From contig OW388304.1 of assembly GCA_936450465.1 (NCBI GenBank), positions 10,457,222 through 10,521,221 of the forward strand: DNA of 64,000 bases, given 5' to 3'. Every line of letters starts with the position of its first letter. Position 1 is the stretch's first letter. Shown one piece after another: positions 33,401-40,725 of the stretch. The notes below the pieces were generated by a model. It saw only the letters and a program-made list of their open reading frames with translations. It was not told where the DNA came from and made no database searches. The position numbers were made by a program, and so were the translations under genes. Origin of the DNA: Gibbula magus. Lineage: Eukaryota; Mollusca; Gastropoda; Trochida; Trochidae.

Positions 33401-35327
33401 TTAGAATCTACACTATATCCGCTATCTATCGTCTTCAAAATGCCTTTAAAAAAGGTGATAAACTAGTTTAAAAACTAAAAATTATTTCAAAACTTGTAAC
33501 CTTTAAATTGTTTCTGTGGCAGCTTTTAATGAGACATTTTTTATTCACCTCTTCATCTGATAAAAATATTTTTCCCAAATACTTACTAATAGATATGTCA
33601 AGAAAAAAAAAATGTCCAATATCAAAAAGGTCGCATTGAGTCATTGTGATTCATTACAATGTGAATCTTATGAACGGAAACAAGCAATTTTTGGTTCTTT
33701 TCTCACCATATAGCGCATAAACAATCTAATAACCTTTGCATGTCGAGATTTCTCAGTCACATGATAAACATTAAAAACAATTAAACTGATTTACGTGTAT
33801 ACTATATCAGTAAAGCCAGGTCATGACACATTTTACTTGTCGCCCTTACATATATCTTCCGATGGTGGGACAAAGATGATCTATATTTGAAAACCTTTGC
33901 ACAGTTACCTCATTCGTAATCGTTTAGTGAGTGCTTTTAAAGCACATTGCTTTTCAACTCCTTCTTCGAAGGGCACGCTAATTCAGAAGTTTTGCACAGC
34001 AGGATTTTCGAGGGGATCAAGACAATGTTTCGAGGGAGGCACCATATTGTGCTTATATTGAAAAATGCGAGATTTTGACATTTTCGGATTTTTTTTATCC
34101 GATCCTATGCTCACAAAGCTGAGTTCTAACGATCTACATTCTCTTCAGAAAACTCCATGAGGATGTGAGCCATGGTGAGGATACTGTACACTACCGATCA
34201 CTGCAAAACAAAATTACGATCACTGAAGGCATGTACAGAGGTTGTACAGTCATTCGCACCGATCAAGTCAGGGTTACGTTTTGGCTGATTTAATGAATAA
34301 TATGCACTCAATTGAGCAGAAACTTTACATTTACTTGGAAAAGTGAAACATTAACAATATCTGATTCTTAAAAATCTTTCAGATAAAACAATTAAAAAAT
34401 TATCTGCACATTTGTCTCCTTGAAAAAACGTGTTGTGCCGATTATCACTGATAACTTACATCATTTTCATGCTAGCAACTTAAAACTTTCTGGAAATAAT
34501 CACCATAACCTTAACATTCGTAAACTATTTAAATTTAAAGGAAATTGCGCGCATTTAGCAAATAGTGAACTGTTTTTTAACACCGAACTTCTGTTTACAT
34601 TTACGACGTGCACCCGATCACTTCAAATTCTCGCGAACAGTCCCCGATCACTGCACCTCTGCAGAACAGGACGTTCCAGGGGGTGATATTAAGAGAAATA
34701 GAAAAATTAAATTTTGAGTCGGGTCGAATCTTGTGAACATGATGTATATGTTCGCGGTGATTCGCCCCAAGTAATTTGCGGGTATTCATTGTCATTTAAC
34801 ATAGGCAAATCAACCAATCAGAATCAAGGATACACTGAAATCATGTTACAATACCCTTTGAGTACATTTATAAGATGATCGAACTTATCATTTTTAGAGA
34901 CAAACTGTGGATACTTCTGTTTGTGCACAATATATTATTAATGATTTAATGAATGTAGTTGAAATAACTGAAACGTGAGCAAGTAAAAGCATTGCACAAC
35001 CTCCGCTCGCAATCTCTTACTCCAAGTTTATGACTCATCCGCAGGCGAAAAATAAATTATTAATAATGAAGCCTTAGCAAGTCTACTTTCCACTTCCGCG
35101 ATCCTGTTTCAAAGTTGTCAGTCTTGGGTACAAACTTGAAACTTATACATATTGCGCTAAAATTTATCTGATCAATCACATACCTCGTGGTCAATATCTG
35201 CAGGTGGTTTTTGTCTCGTGCATCCGCTCATATCACCACAAGGACACTTGAAAGAATGTACCTGCCCAGGTAACACGATCATACACAGGTAAATTACACA
35301 GATAAAAACAAACGAAGAGATTGCCAT
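12256..35327 (-). CDS. CTBS-like (di-N-acetylchitobiase family, GH18) membrane-anchored protein; whole gene, 9 exons
   Basis: Exons in transcript order: 35327-35184, 29968-29827, 29503-29277, 27231-27054, 26362-26265, 25982-25794, 21685-21592, 21040-20897, 12419-12256. Every junction has GT and AG and the frame stays open, giving 459 residues with the first exon-6 donor. Landmarks that match my knowledge of CTBS: CPCG near residue 28, DNDIMCYTH near 80, the DxxxxD strand at 128-133, SCD near 197, a PF...LG segment near 222-231, LGVPWHGY near 248-255, HQVW near 334. Family role: lysosomal removal of reducing-end GlcNAc from N-glycan core chitobiose. Here the catalytic Glu is Ile135, the following Tyr is Ser, and the late barrel Trp is Tyr, so hydrolysis is unlikely. 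Three N-glycosylation sequons (N54, N109, N327) fit a secretory or lumenal domain. A TM helix at about 407-431 is extra to the family. Alternative reading: an old paralogue near pseudogenisation, but there is no frameshift or internal stop. Confidence 0.85.
13845..14757 (+). mobile_element. Pearl-like element 1 (169-bp monomers), intron 8
   Basis: Ends are inverted: ATCCCCCGCCA at 13845 and TGGCGGGGGAT at 14747-14757. Core monomers repeat every 169 bases (CTGTCCCCTT at 13991, 14160, 14329, 14498, 14667). A GGAC/CGGA tetranucleotide tract follows at 14686-14717. This is the layout of bivalve pearl elements, since linked to non-autonomous Helentrons. The 82-codon ORFs inside are only the repeat read through. 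Confidence 0.85.
14758..15839. other. Intron 8, no recognised element
   Basis: AT-rich. Note that GAAGCTGAAAACTTAG near 15006 and CTAAGTTTTCAGCTTC near 15391, plus ATTTCA/TGAAAT flanks, form a long-range inverted repeat about 390 bases apart, which may mark the ends of an unclassified MITE (about 14995-15425). Confidence 0.5.
15840..16170 (+). repeat. Dispersed repeat R1, copy b
   Basis: Partner of the repeat at 2575-2890. The 76-codon ORF at 15804-16034 runs into it and has no coding character. Confidence 0.8.
16330..18780 (-). mobile_element. Non-LTR retrotransposon RT fragment, interrupted by a TTAA element
   Basis: Minus strand, two parts. 18780-18141 encodes GLPGVPQG (stop) then GPLLFLIYISDLLDNIDC, the catalytic box as FDDDTSLY (18604-18618) and a HLGFIFQKDTNW domain, ending LEKLQLDAL. 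16657-16330 continues with TILRATGGTR and TETNFIPLVER, then a shifted frame with FHKLINSKAP and FLPSTVDLLNALPND-like residues. This is the usual 3' half of CR1/Jockey-type LINEs. The Ala to Asp change in the FADD box, a stop and a frameshift make it dead. Confidence 0.8.
16658..18140. mobile_element. piggyBac-like non-autonomous element, 1483 bp, TTAA target duplication
   Basis: TTAA on both sides (16654-16657 and 18141-18144). Ends start CCCTTAACATGCG on the left and, as reverse complement, CCCTTACGTTGCG on the right. Removing the element and one TTAA rejoins the host LINE coding sequence at LEKLQLDAL-. No piggyBac transposase is visible; the interior is GC-richer at 16.66-17.1 kb and holds only short ORFs. 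Confidence 0.85.
18781..20867. repeat. Intron 8 repeats, including a ~505-bp direct duplication
   Basis: A block with TAGAGACTT, TTTTTTAAAAGAT, GCAAAAAAGT and TGTAGGTCACGTGGTTT occurs at about 19290-19440 and again at about 19795-19930. A (TTA)n tract sits at 19111-19135. GGTCAAGCAGAAGTCTT also occurs twice (20040, 20690). No gene seen. Confidence 0.6.
20897..21040 (-). CDS. CTBS-like exon 8: last barrel strand and C-terminal helix
   Basis: 144 bases (2 + 47 codons + 1). Begins GIAIYYAEDL where CTBS has GIGMWNANCLDY, so the late barrel Trp is Tyr. Then FNGAMWDWVLHGIL matches the final CTBS helix, followed by a proline-rich stalk (TQPPPVKYH). The donor GCAG|GTCCGT is weak after position +2. 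If it is not used, the frame runs only nine more codons to a TAG at 20868-20870, giving a 414-residue product with no TM helix. Confidence 0.83.
21592..21685 (-). CDS. CTBS-like exon 7: HQVWFEN strand
   Basis: 94 bases (31 codons + 1), acceptor TTGTTGCAG, donor GTGAGT. KLYHQVWFENIMSLRLKYQ matches the CTBS segment HFHQVWYDNPQSISLKATY. Sequon N327-K-S at the very start. GC content and codon usage stand out from the AT-rich intron on both sides. Confidence 0.87.
22060..22795. repeat. Diverged tandem repeat rich in TGACCTTGACC, intron 6
   Basis: The block CATGACCTTGACCTTTGAC, followed by ATCAAGGTCACACAATCAA and ATCACTTTTCA, occurs at about 22270 and 22705, with shorter versions between. Possibly the left part of, or another element next to, the pearl-like array that follows. 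Confidence 0.6.
22807..24617 (+). mobile_element. Pearl-like element 2 (about ten 145-bp monomers), intron 6
   Basis: Subterminal inverted blocks GAGCCAT and AGCTCATCAGG at 22807-22840 mirror CCTGATGAGCT and ATGGCTC at 24588-24617. Monomers repeat every 145-146 bases (23001, 23146, 23291, 23437, 23582), carrying TTTCAGCTCTCTAGACC and GTGACCCCATTTGGGGTCA. A GGAC/GGATGGAC tract follows at 24510-24545. Same architecture as the element at 13845 but unrelated monomer sequence. Confidence 0.85.
25386..25841 (-). repeat. 48-bp minisatellite made of exon end plus splice donor
   Basis: Nine full 48-base units (the first is the true end of exon 6, 25794-25841) and a half unit. In transcript sense each starts GTAAGTGTCTGG and ends CACTAT or CATTAT. 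The protein unit is VSVWSDVYQAPVYSHY, with single changes (A/T, P/S) in the outer copies and six identical copies in the middle, typical of recent slippage or unequal exchange. 48 is a multiple of three, so the frame is kept across the array. Confidence 0.95.
25794..25982 (-). CDS. CTBS-like exon 6 (shortest form), donor inside a 48-bp minisatellite
   Basis: 63 codons from the TTCTTCAG acceptor to the first CATTAT|GTAAGT donor. Residues 264-326, ending in VWSDVYQAPVYNHY, which matches CTBS GNLWDKDQRAPYYNY. The frame stays open past this donor through eight more 48-base copies, each with the same donor at its end (last bases at 25746, 25698, 25650, 25602, 25554, 25506, 25458, 25410). The open frame ends at a TGA at 25383-25385. 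Exon 7 begins in phase 0, so any of the nine donors gives an in-frame mRNA of 459 to 587 residues. Confidence 0.8.
26265..26362 (-). CDS. CTBS-like exon 5: ILGVPWHGY block
   Basis: 98 bases (2 + 32 codons). The segment KRIILGVPWHGYTYSC matches the most conserved block of CTBS (KLVMGVPWYGYDYTC). Acceptor GTCCAG, donor TAT|GTAAGTATT. The exon ends in CACTAT|GTAAGT, nearly the same as the end of exon 6. Confidence 0.88.
26445..26636. mobile_element. Foldback element F1, intron 4
   Basis: The left arm, CAACTTCCCAATGCAAGGC followed by TCTTGCCAGTCTCCATTACTG, is mirrored by the right arm ending GCCTTGCATTGGGAAATTG. Arms are about 70 bases with few mismatches around a loop of about 50 bases. Related sequence at 37388-37592. 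Confidence 0.85.
27054..27231 (-). CDS. CTBS-like exon 4: strands 5-6
   Basis: 178 bases (59 codons + 1), donor GTAAGT, acceptor TTTTCAG. Encodes VPWKPQCYGNDC, then YHSCDVIIIDSSS and a VPFTHLALG segment. In CTBS the second block reads CDFLFVMSYDEQ, so the active-site Tyr-Asp-Glu is replaced by Ser-Ser-Phe or similar. Cysteine spacing around SCD and NCK is kept, suggesting the disulphides and fold persist. Confidence 0.85.
27735..29006 (+). mobile_element. Tc1/mariner element with dead transposase, intron 3
   Basis: 26-bp terminal inverted repeats (27735-27760 and 28981-29006, 24 of 26 identical, core AGTGTCCAAAAGAAA) flanked by TA dinucleotides at 27733-27734 and 29007-29008. Length 1272. 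Plus-strand remnants of a Tc1-type transposase lie in several frames: RLLWARRVQHWQ (28200s), FQNDGRQLVYLAP, DDILQPFVVPFLQQHTP (about 28470-28530), PPANLQEREQC, EWQRITPDVIRRLI (about 28625-28720). Frameshifts and stops disable it. Confidence 0.88.
29277..29503 (-). CDS. CTBS-like exon 3: position of the GH18 catalytic motif
   Basis: 227 bases (2 + 75 codons), donor GTCAGT, acceptor preceded by a T-rich tract and CAG. The strand DIVAVDLID at residues 128-136 falls where CTBS has DGINIDIEQ. Asp128 and Asp133 are kept, but the general acid Glu (motif position 8) is Ile135 and Asn is Ala131. The flanking helices align without gaps, so the loss is not an alignment artefact. Sequon N109-I-T lies in this exon. 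Confidence 0.85.
29827..29968 (-). CDS. CTBS-like exon 2: barrel strands 1-2
   Basis: 142 bases, entering in phase 0 and leaving with one base (G). Acceptor ends in CAAG and donor is GTAAGA. Encodes VYVVTNGS, then a MWKWDSITAV segment and DNDIMCYTHK, which align without gaps to the CTBS segment from the FEVFVFDVG region to ELMCYAH. Contains sequon N54-G-S. Confidence 0.85.
31066..31265. mobile_element. MITE, 200 bp, TTAA target, intron 1
   Basis: TTAA at 31062-31065 and 31266-31269. Ends AGGGACACTGCGTTGAGG and ATGCGGTGTCCCT are inverted. Within it, CCTATGCTGATGTGTC and GTTAATCAGCATAGG form a second inverted pair. TTAA targeting suggests mobilisation by a piggyBac-type transposase. Confidence 0.8.
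31311..31470. mobile_element. Long near-perfect hairpin, 160 bp, intron 1
   Basis: GATAAATAGTTGCGTTTG at the left is exactly mirrored at the right end. About 46 outer bases of each arm are identical and the inner 25 have a few differences. The loop is about 18 bases (GACGGCGTTAGCCGGAGG). Confidence 0.9.
31995..34689. mobile_element. Inverted-repeat element of about 2.7 kb with AGTGATCG motif clusters, intron 1
   Basis: Arms of about 285 bases (31995-32280 and 34405-34689), starting CACCCC(C)TGGAACGTCCTG. CAGTGATCG occurs in forward orientation at 32031, 32061, 32425, 32457 and 32481, and inverted at 34194, 34217, 34614 (one mismatch) and 34644. The interior is AT-rich; the only sizeable ORF (32419-32718, minus, 99 codons, LGFHLPRIRLLYGIVSH) is not recognised. 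No transposase seen. Confidence 0.8.
34690..35183. other. Intron 1 remainder, no gene seen
   Basis: No coding-like ORF. TTTGCGGGTATTCATTG near 34776 faintly resembles the hairpin at 31400, so a wider nested element is possible but not supported. Confidence 0.4.
35184..35327 (-). CDS. CTBS-like exon 1: start codon and signal peptide
   Basis: 48 codons ending in phase 0 (CAC GAG, then GT). Residues 1-24 form a typical signal peptide with a hydrophobic core (SFVFICVIYLCMIVL), with cleavage expected near VHS-F. The mature start has CPCG and a further Cys, the same cysteine-rich opening seen in CTBS. ATG chosen because it directly precedes the hydrophobic core and the frame then joins exon 2. No convincing TATA box was seen upstream to 35530. 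Confidence 0.85.
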
Positions 35328-36189
35328 TGTGACGCGTTGTCTGGTGGCTATAAGGAATGCCTGAAGTCTGCAGGAAACAAGTTGATAACTTGGAGTCCCT
35401 AATTACAATCCAGGCGTTGATTGCGACCTAATTTCCAAATCAAACCCGTCCACTAAAAATATGTCAAAGCGCCGCCATGCTACGAGTCGATACTAGTTTC
35501 CCCGCAACAAATCAACAAGCACGTGACAATATTAAGTGTCTTTCATTAGTATCGAGGAATGTTATCATTTGTACCGCTAAAGAGTGTCAAAAATTCAACT
35601 ATTCAATTCATTTCTTATTAAACAACATTTAATACAAATTAATTATTTATAAACTAAAATGTTTGCTTGTACAAAACTACTAGCTCGATCAGCCTTCGTC
35701 TGAATGAATATATGTTGCAATGTTATGCTTATTGTTGGGATGCAAGTTGTTCTGTTGATGCTTTGAGTTGAATAGTTTGTGACATTTGGTGTATATTGAT
35801 ACAAAATAAAAAAAAAAACCTTGCTAAATTATATATAGGGTATATGCTATACACATGCTTGTGGTACCTGGATGACTGATGTTATATAGTCATCCTGTGT
35901 TTTAAAAGCAGATTTCAGTATATTTCGATTAACCATTATTTTCAAGGTTATTTGCTTGGTTGGACACATTACTTGATTTTCAGAAGAATATTTTTTATGT
36001 AAACATATTAATTGGTCATAAAAATTATTTTATAAAAGTAAGAATTAAAAATTTGTTAACACAGTTTATGCATTGTTTTATAATACTAAATCAAATGTGT
36101 TACCAAATGAGTTAGTATAGTTAAATAATACGGTTAAATCTGTCACAGAGACACAGTGTCTTTTTAGAAATACATGTAGTTTAGATAGT
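35328..36189. other. 5' flank of the CTBS-like gene
   Basis: The first 200 bases upstream of the ATG are GC-richer than the surroundings and should contain the 5' UTR and promoter, but no clear TATA box or initiator can be assigned. Beyond 35530 the DNA is AT-rich with nothing recognised. Confidence 0.4.
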
Positions 36190-36905
36190 GGACACAACAG
36201 CTCGTCGAGGCGAAATGGTCGTGTGGTGAGCTGTTGAGGCGAAATGGTCGTGTGGTAAGCTGTTGAGACGAAATGGTCGTGTGGTAAGCTATTGAGGCGA
36301 AATGGTCGTGTGGTAAGCTGTTAAGGCGAAATGGTCGTGTGTTAAGCTGTTGAGGCGAAATGGTCATGTGGTAAGCTGTTGAGACGAAATGGTCGCGTGG
36401 TCAGCTGTTAAGGCGAAATGGTCGTGTGGTAAGCTGTTGAGGCGAAATGGTCGTGTGGTGAGCTGTTTAGGCGAAATGGTCGTGTGGTGAGCTGTTGAGG
36501 CAAAATGGTCGTGTGGTGAGCTGTTGAGGCGAAATGGTCGTGTGGTAAGCTGTTGAGGCGAAATGGTCGTGTGGTGAGCTGTTTAGGCGAAATGGTCGTG
36601 TGGTGAGCTGTTGAGGCAAAATGGTCGTGTGGTGAGCTGTTGAGGCGAAATGGTCGTATGGTAAGCTGTTGAGGCGAAATGGTCATGTGGCAAGTTGTTG
36701 AGGCGAAATGGTCGTGAGGTAAGCTGTTAAAGCGAAATGGCCGTGTGGTAAGTTGTTAAGGCGAACTGGTCGTGTGGTAAGCTGTTAAGGCGAAATGGTC
36801 GTGTGGTAAGCTGTTAAGGCGAAATGGTCGTATGGTAAGCTGTTGAGGCGAAATGGTCGTATGGTAAGCTGTTGAGGCGAAATGGTCGTGTGGTAAGCTG
36901 TTGGT
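36190..36905. repeat. 29-bp minisatellite, about 24 copies
   Basis: The unit is GAGGCGAAATGGTCGTGTG plus GTAAGCTGTT, varying mainly at G/A positions (GTGAGC/GTAAGC, TTGAGG/TTAAGG). 29 is not a multiple of three, so the long minus-strand ORFs are 87-base (three-unit) read-throughs and not genes. Confidence 0.95.
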
Positions 36906-37040
36906 ACGGTCAGTGCTGGCGATATAGTTGCCTTACTCTGAGGGCGTGGGTTCGAATCCCACATGGGACTCGGCCAGAAAAAGTACATGAATTTGTACTA
37001 TTGAAGGTAGTGTTATCCCAAATATAACCTTGTTATAAAT
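36903..37040 (+). mobile_element. tRNA-derived SINE, copy a
   Basis: Contains a perfect RNA polymerase III B-box GGTTCGAATCC at 36949-36959 and a plausible A-box (TGGCGATATAG) 30 bases before. The 3' body is AAAAAGTACATGAATTTGTA followed by CTATTGAAGGTAGTG. A second copy on the minus strand at 42690-42775 shares the 3' body. Not a tRNA gene: no acceptor stem pairs with the 5' end. Confidence 0.8.
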
Positions 37041-37224
37041 GTCTTTTTTAGTATGCGAAACCCTTACTAAATAGAAATACAGGGGAACTTGAAGAACAAA
37101 GCAGTGAGTTTGACCAGGGACTCTATAAACTTTAATAAATATGATTAATTAGAAGTCATTTAAATTTTGAATGAACGGACTCAACGTCCGGCCAACAAGT
37201 GTAAAAAAAACAACCCAACGATTG

Positions 37225-37335
37225 GGTAAGATGGTAGAGGTTACAACTTGTCATTTTTCATACCATACACTATAACAGCCCCTCGGGCTGATATGGGGTA
37301 TGGTATGAAAAATAGTATGTTGTAATTAACCTCTC
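37225..37335. repeat. Hairpin of about 110 bp
   Basis: GAGGTTACAAC and CATTTTTCATACCATA are mirrored by TATGGTATGAAAAATAG and GTTGTAATTAACCTC. The inner part has CAGCCCCTCGGGCTG. Probably a small foldback MITE. Confidence 0.75.
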
Positions 37336-37387
37336 AATAATACACGTGGAAATGAATAGTAGAGTAAAATAAGGAAGGTGACCGATC

Positions 37388-37592
37388 ACCAACTTCCCCG
37401 CAGCGTAGCTTCGTGCCTCGTGCCGCACCTTGACTTAACTTAATCATCACAATTATTCATTCTTAACTAAATAAAATATGTTTCAATCAGTCAAATCAAT
37501 CCATCACCAACTCCGCAGCAGAGGCTTACATCAGCCGGTGTCGGCGGTGATAGAGACTGGCGCGTTATGCCTTGCGGGGAAGTTGATACATC
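37388..37592. mobile_element. Foldback element F1 relative
   Basis: The right end, read in reverse (CAACTTCCCCGCAAGGCATA then CGCCAGTCTC), matches the arm of F1 at 26445. The left end CCAACTTCCCCGCAG is the same block inverted, but the arms have diverged more than in F1. Confidence 0.65.
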
Positions 37593-39020
37593 ACATGTCT
37601 TCAAGATTCGTATATTTATATATACTTTAATGCAGCCATGTTCCACTAGAGTTTAAATGTTATCCGCGATATCAAAGAACAGCTGTCGTAAGGGGTAAAA
37701 CAAACTGATAAATGCATCAATACAGTCGAGAACACATGACCTGGTCGTTTAATTGAATATTGATTACATTATGGTTTCAGTTACAGTAAAATAAAATCTA
37801 ACATCTAACAAGCCCACTTCCCGTGTTGCATTCACCCCAGGTGGTGCTGTTACATAGTTCATGGTAGTTCACCTACCACGCAGCGCCTTATATGATAGGC
37901 CCAAGTAAGATATACGTTTTAGCGAATATCATATTTCCTTCTCATCTGTGTTGCTAGAAAACTTAATCCGTCTCATTCCTTTGGTGAAAATGACATCGAA
38001 CCAAAGTGCCCCACAACACTTGGTTTATGTCATCTAGACTTGCGACGGGCTTTAAATGATGTGTAAATTTCGGATCGCGGGTTTTATGTAGCGTTTTGGG
38101 GCAGTTTGTTTTGCTTGAGCATTCGAATATTCGCTACTTAAGTAGCAAAAGGTCTATTGACATTGGGTGGGTTGTTCAGCCAATAAGCCGATCTAAAGCC
38201 TTCCATAAACAGGGGCGGATCCAGGATTTTTGAAAGGGGGGGGTCCCAAAAAAATTTTTCTAAATGTATATCCCAACTTATACATGGATTTGAAAAGGGG
38301 GGGGTCCGGACCCCCTGAACCCCCCCCTTGGATCCGCCACTGATAAAGACCCACCCACTCTAAAGGCTATATACAATGTTCGAGAGTTGTTAACTGGGTC
38401 AGCATCATATCTTTTGTTATATTGTTCATTATTTATTCATAATTATTCTTCTATATTGCTTATAATTCTTTTATTGGTGACTTTACTCTTTTGATTATGA
38501 ATTATGAACTTATTTTATATTAAAACCCGCTTTGTCATTATTATCTATGATATCTAAAAACCTAATCAATCTATAAAAAAAGGTGGAAACATAGACAGTC
38601 CTCATTTGTCATTTTGAATGGTAAAAAAAATAAGTAAAAAGCAAATTTAACAAGGGTTTGTATACATAATACTAATCATTGGCGGTATGAGCGATCTAGG
38701 TATATTTCTCTGTGCAGTTGGACAAGCATTGTAATATGACCTGCAGTAAAGCTTAATGTCTTTTAACGTAATCCGATATTGTCCTCAATGCATGCATGCG
38801 ACAGTGTAAATCCATGAGTCTCAAGTTCTGCACACAAAGTATTCAATTCAAATACGATATTTCATTGGTGACCTTTTTGCTGTAATGAAACAAGTCAATA
38901 AACACATCTTTGATTTGCATGTAGAAGTTTGTTGCGAAAGAATAAATATGCACTTACATATAACTTTTTTTTAATTGTAATAATAAGTCAATTATATTGG
39001 GCTATACTTCCATCATAGCA
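37593..39020. other. No gene seen apart from a small MITE
   Basis: AT-rich intergenic DNA; holds the MITE at 38210-38342 listed separately and no coding-like ORF. Confidence 0.5.
38210..38342. mobile_element. 133-bp MITE of the GGCGGATCCA type
   Basis: Inverted ends CAGGGGCGGATCCAGG and TTGGATCCGCCACTG around G-rich and C-rich halves. Such elements are common in invertebrate genomes. The G-run at 40663-40704 ending GGGTCCGCCACT looks like a remnant of the same kind. Confidence 0.8.
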
Positions 39021-39023
39021 GAG

Positions 39024-39530
39024 CAAGGGCTTGTATTGCTGATAAAATCTGTTCCCATGCAGGGTCATATACCTCGATACGATACAGGGCTAGAAATTAA
39101 CACTAGTCCTTCAGTCAGAGGCTAGTAAACATTACCTTGGGCTATCAAACTTTGGATACTGCTAGCCCTGTGAACCAGAATAATTTCTGAATCACCTTAG
39201 AATACTCATAGCAAGAGGCAATCATATTTTGTTTACAAGTAACAATGGCAATAAGAGTGTCGCTCGAACACAGAAGTTACGATTTATCAATATGGAGTAA
39301 ATTTACGGGTTGGTGTACCATTAGTTGGGCTAGTCAAAATAAAAACAACTATAGGTCTGCAGAAAAAAACATATGTTTCAAGTTAATTTCTACCTACACC
39401 TTACACTACGGCGTGTATTGCTGATAAAATAAACTGTTCCTCTCTACTTCATACCATATACTATAAGGTGTATCGTATCGAGGTATATGGACCGATCGAG
39501 GAACTGTTTTTATCAGCAATACGCGCTCCT
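39024..39530. mobile_element. MITE of about 507 bp with ~60-bp inverted ends
   Basis: Left: GTATTGCTGATAAAATCTGT, then CATATACCTCGATACGATAC. The right arm (39471-39530) is its inverse: GTATCGTATCGAGGTATATG, then TTTTTATCAGCAATACGCG. A second partial copy of the left arm (GTATTGCTGATAAAATAAAC) at 39414 suggests an internal duplication or a nested copy. Confidence 0.75.
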
Positions 39531-39534
39531 GTGT

Positions 39535-40617
39535 ATCAGAGAGTGGTGTTCATCTCTGTCGCACAACATACTTATATTATTCTATGGTATGGTCTACTAT
39601 CGAGTATGGTTCGGCAATATGGGGTACGTATAGTTTTTCATGTATACATGCTGTTCATAATCGTGCTATGCGTTTTTTCCTTGGTCTGCGTAAGTTTGCC
39701 CCCAATAATGCTGTTATCGGAGATATGGGCTGGTATCCTACAGTTGTAAATCAATGGAGGAATGTGTCGAGGTTTTTTAGACGTCTTTGTCATCTTGATC
39801 GTAATCGAGTTACTAGTAAGATTTTTAGATGGAGTCATGCTTTAGCTTTAAGAGGTAAACGTAACTGGAAGTTTAAAGTTTGTAAGAAGTTGTCAGATCT
39901 TTATCTCGACCATTTTAAGGATATTAACGTAGTGTATCATATTCCTTTTATAGTTTCTAAAGTTTCTGAGGTTGTTTTTAACGATTTTGTTTGTAAATGG
40001 CAACAAGACCTCTTAAAAGCACATACTGTAGTTTTAAATCTGATTTTGGCTGTGAATTGTATGTTAGTTCTAATATGTCTCGTTCAATGAGAAGAGCTCT
40101 AGCTTTGTTTAGATGTGGTGTCGCGCCGTTAAAAGTTGAAACAGGTCGGTATATTGGTTGTCCTTTTAATGAGAGAACTTGTTTTCACTGTAAAGATTTT
40201 ATTGAAAATGAATGTCATGTTTTATTGTATTGTCCTCTATATGTCGATGAACGACTTCAGCTTTTATCAAAATGTACAAGTATGTTAGATAATTTTTTAG
40301 AAATGGATGATGTAGATAAGGTTAGTTTTATTCTTAGCTGTCCAGATGTATCGTTTTTATCTGCCAAAACCTGTTTTAATATTCTTAAAAAGCGTAGTGT
40401 AAATTTGTATATATCGTAAATGTATATTTACCTGTTTTATAGTATTTTACAATATTTATTTTTATTTCTGTGTATATTTTTATGAAATATTAGTCTCTCA
40501 TAATTCCATATGGAATGGCTCAACGTTTTACTGTGACATTATCTTATGTATTTATTATATATCTTTACCATGTTGAGGCGAGACTTAAATAAAAAACTTG
40601 TCTGTCTGTCTGTCTAC
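39535..40617 (+). mobile_element. Non-LTR retrotransposon 3' end (ORF2 C-terminus and tail)
   Basis: Frame 1 (39584-40020) has IEYGSAIWGTYSF, HNRAMRFFLGLRKFAPN and DMGWYP; after a frameshift near 40015 the other frame (to 40419) has RSMRRALALFRCGVAPLKVE, TGRYIG and a C-x2-C-x7-H-x4-C cluster (CFHCKDFIENECHVLLYC), typical of the C-terminal end of LINE ORF2. The 3' tail has AATAAAAAAC and a (CTGT)n terminus at 40600-40614. Truncated at 5', where the MITE at 39024 abuts it. Confidence 0.8.
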
Positions 40618-40662
40618 TTGCGCTAAACTTCACCTGTGATTAGAACAACTAGCGAAATATAT

Positions 40663-40694
<32 letters not shown>

Positions 40695-40725
40695 GGGGGG
40701 GGGGAGGAGGGGGTCCGCCACTCTA
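40663..40725. repeat. G-run of about 40 bases and TCCGCCACT remnant
   Basis: Nearly pure G with a few A, ending GGGGGTCCGCCACTC. The end matches the GGATCCGCCACTG end of the MITE at 38210, so this is likely a decayed copy whose G-rich half expanded. Confidence 0.6.

Noticed and set aside
36903..36975. Possible tRNA gene (perfect B-box)
   Set aside because: No acceptor-stem pairing and a SINE body shared with a second copy; a tRNA-derived SINE fits better.
36164..36988. Minus-strand ORFs rich in HDHFAST/TISPQQL
   Set aside because: Read-through of the 29-bp minisatellite; three units make 29 codons.
39468..39749. 93-codon hydrophobic ORF as a membrane protein
   Set aside because: It is an alternative frame across the MITE end and the LINE, whose correct frame carries recognisable ORF2 motifs.
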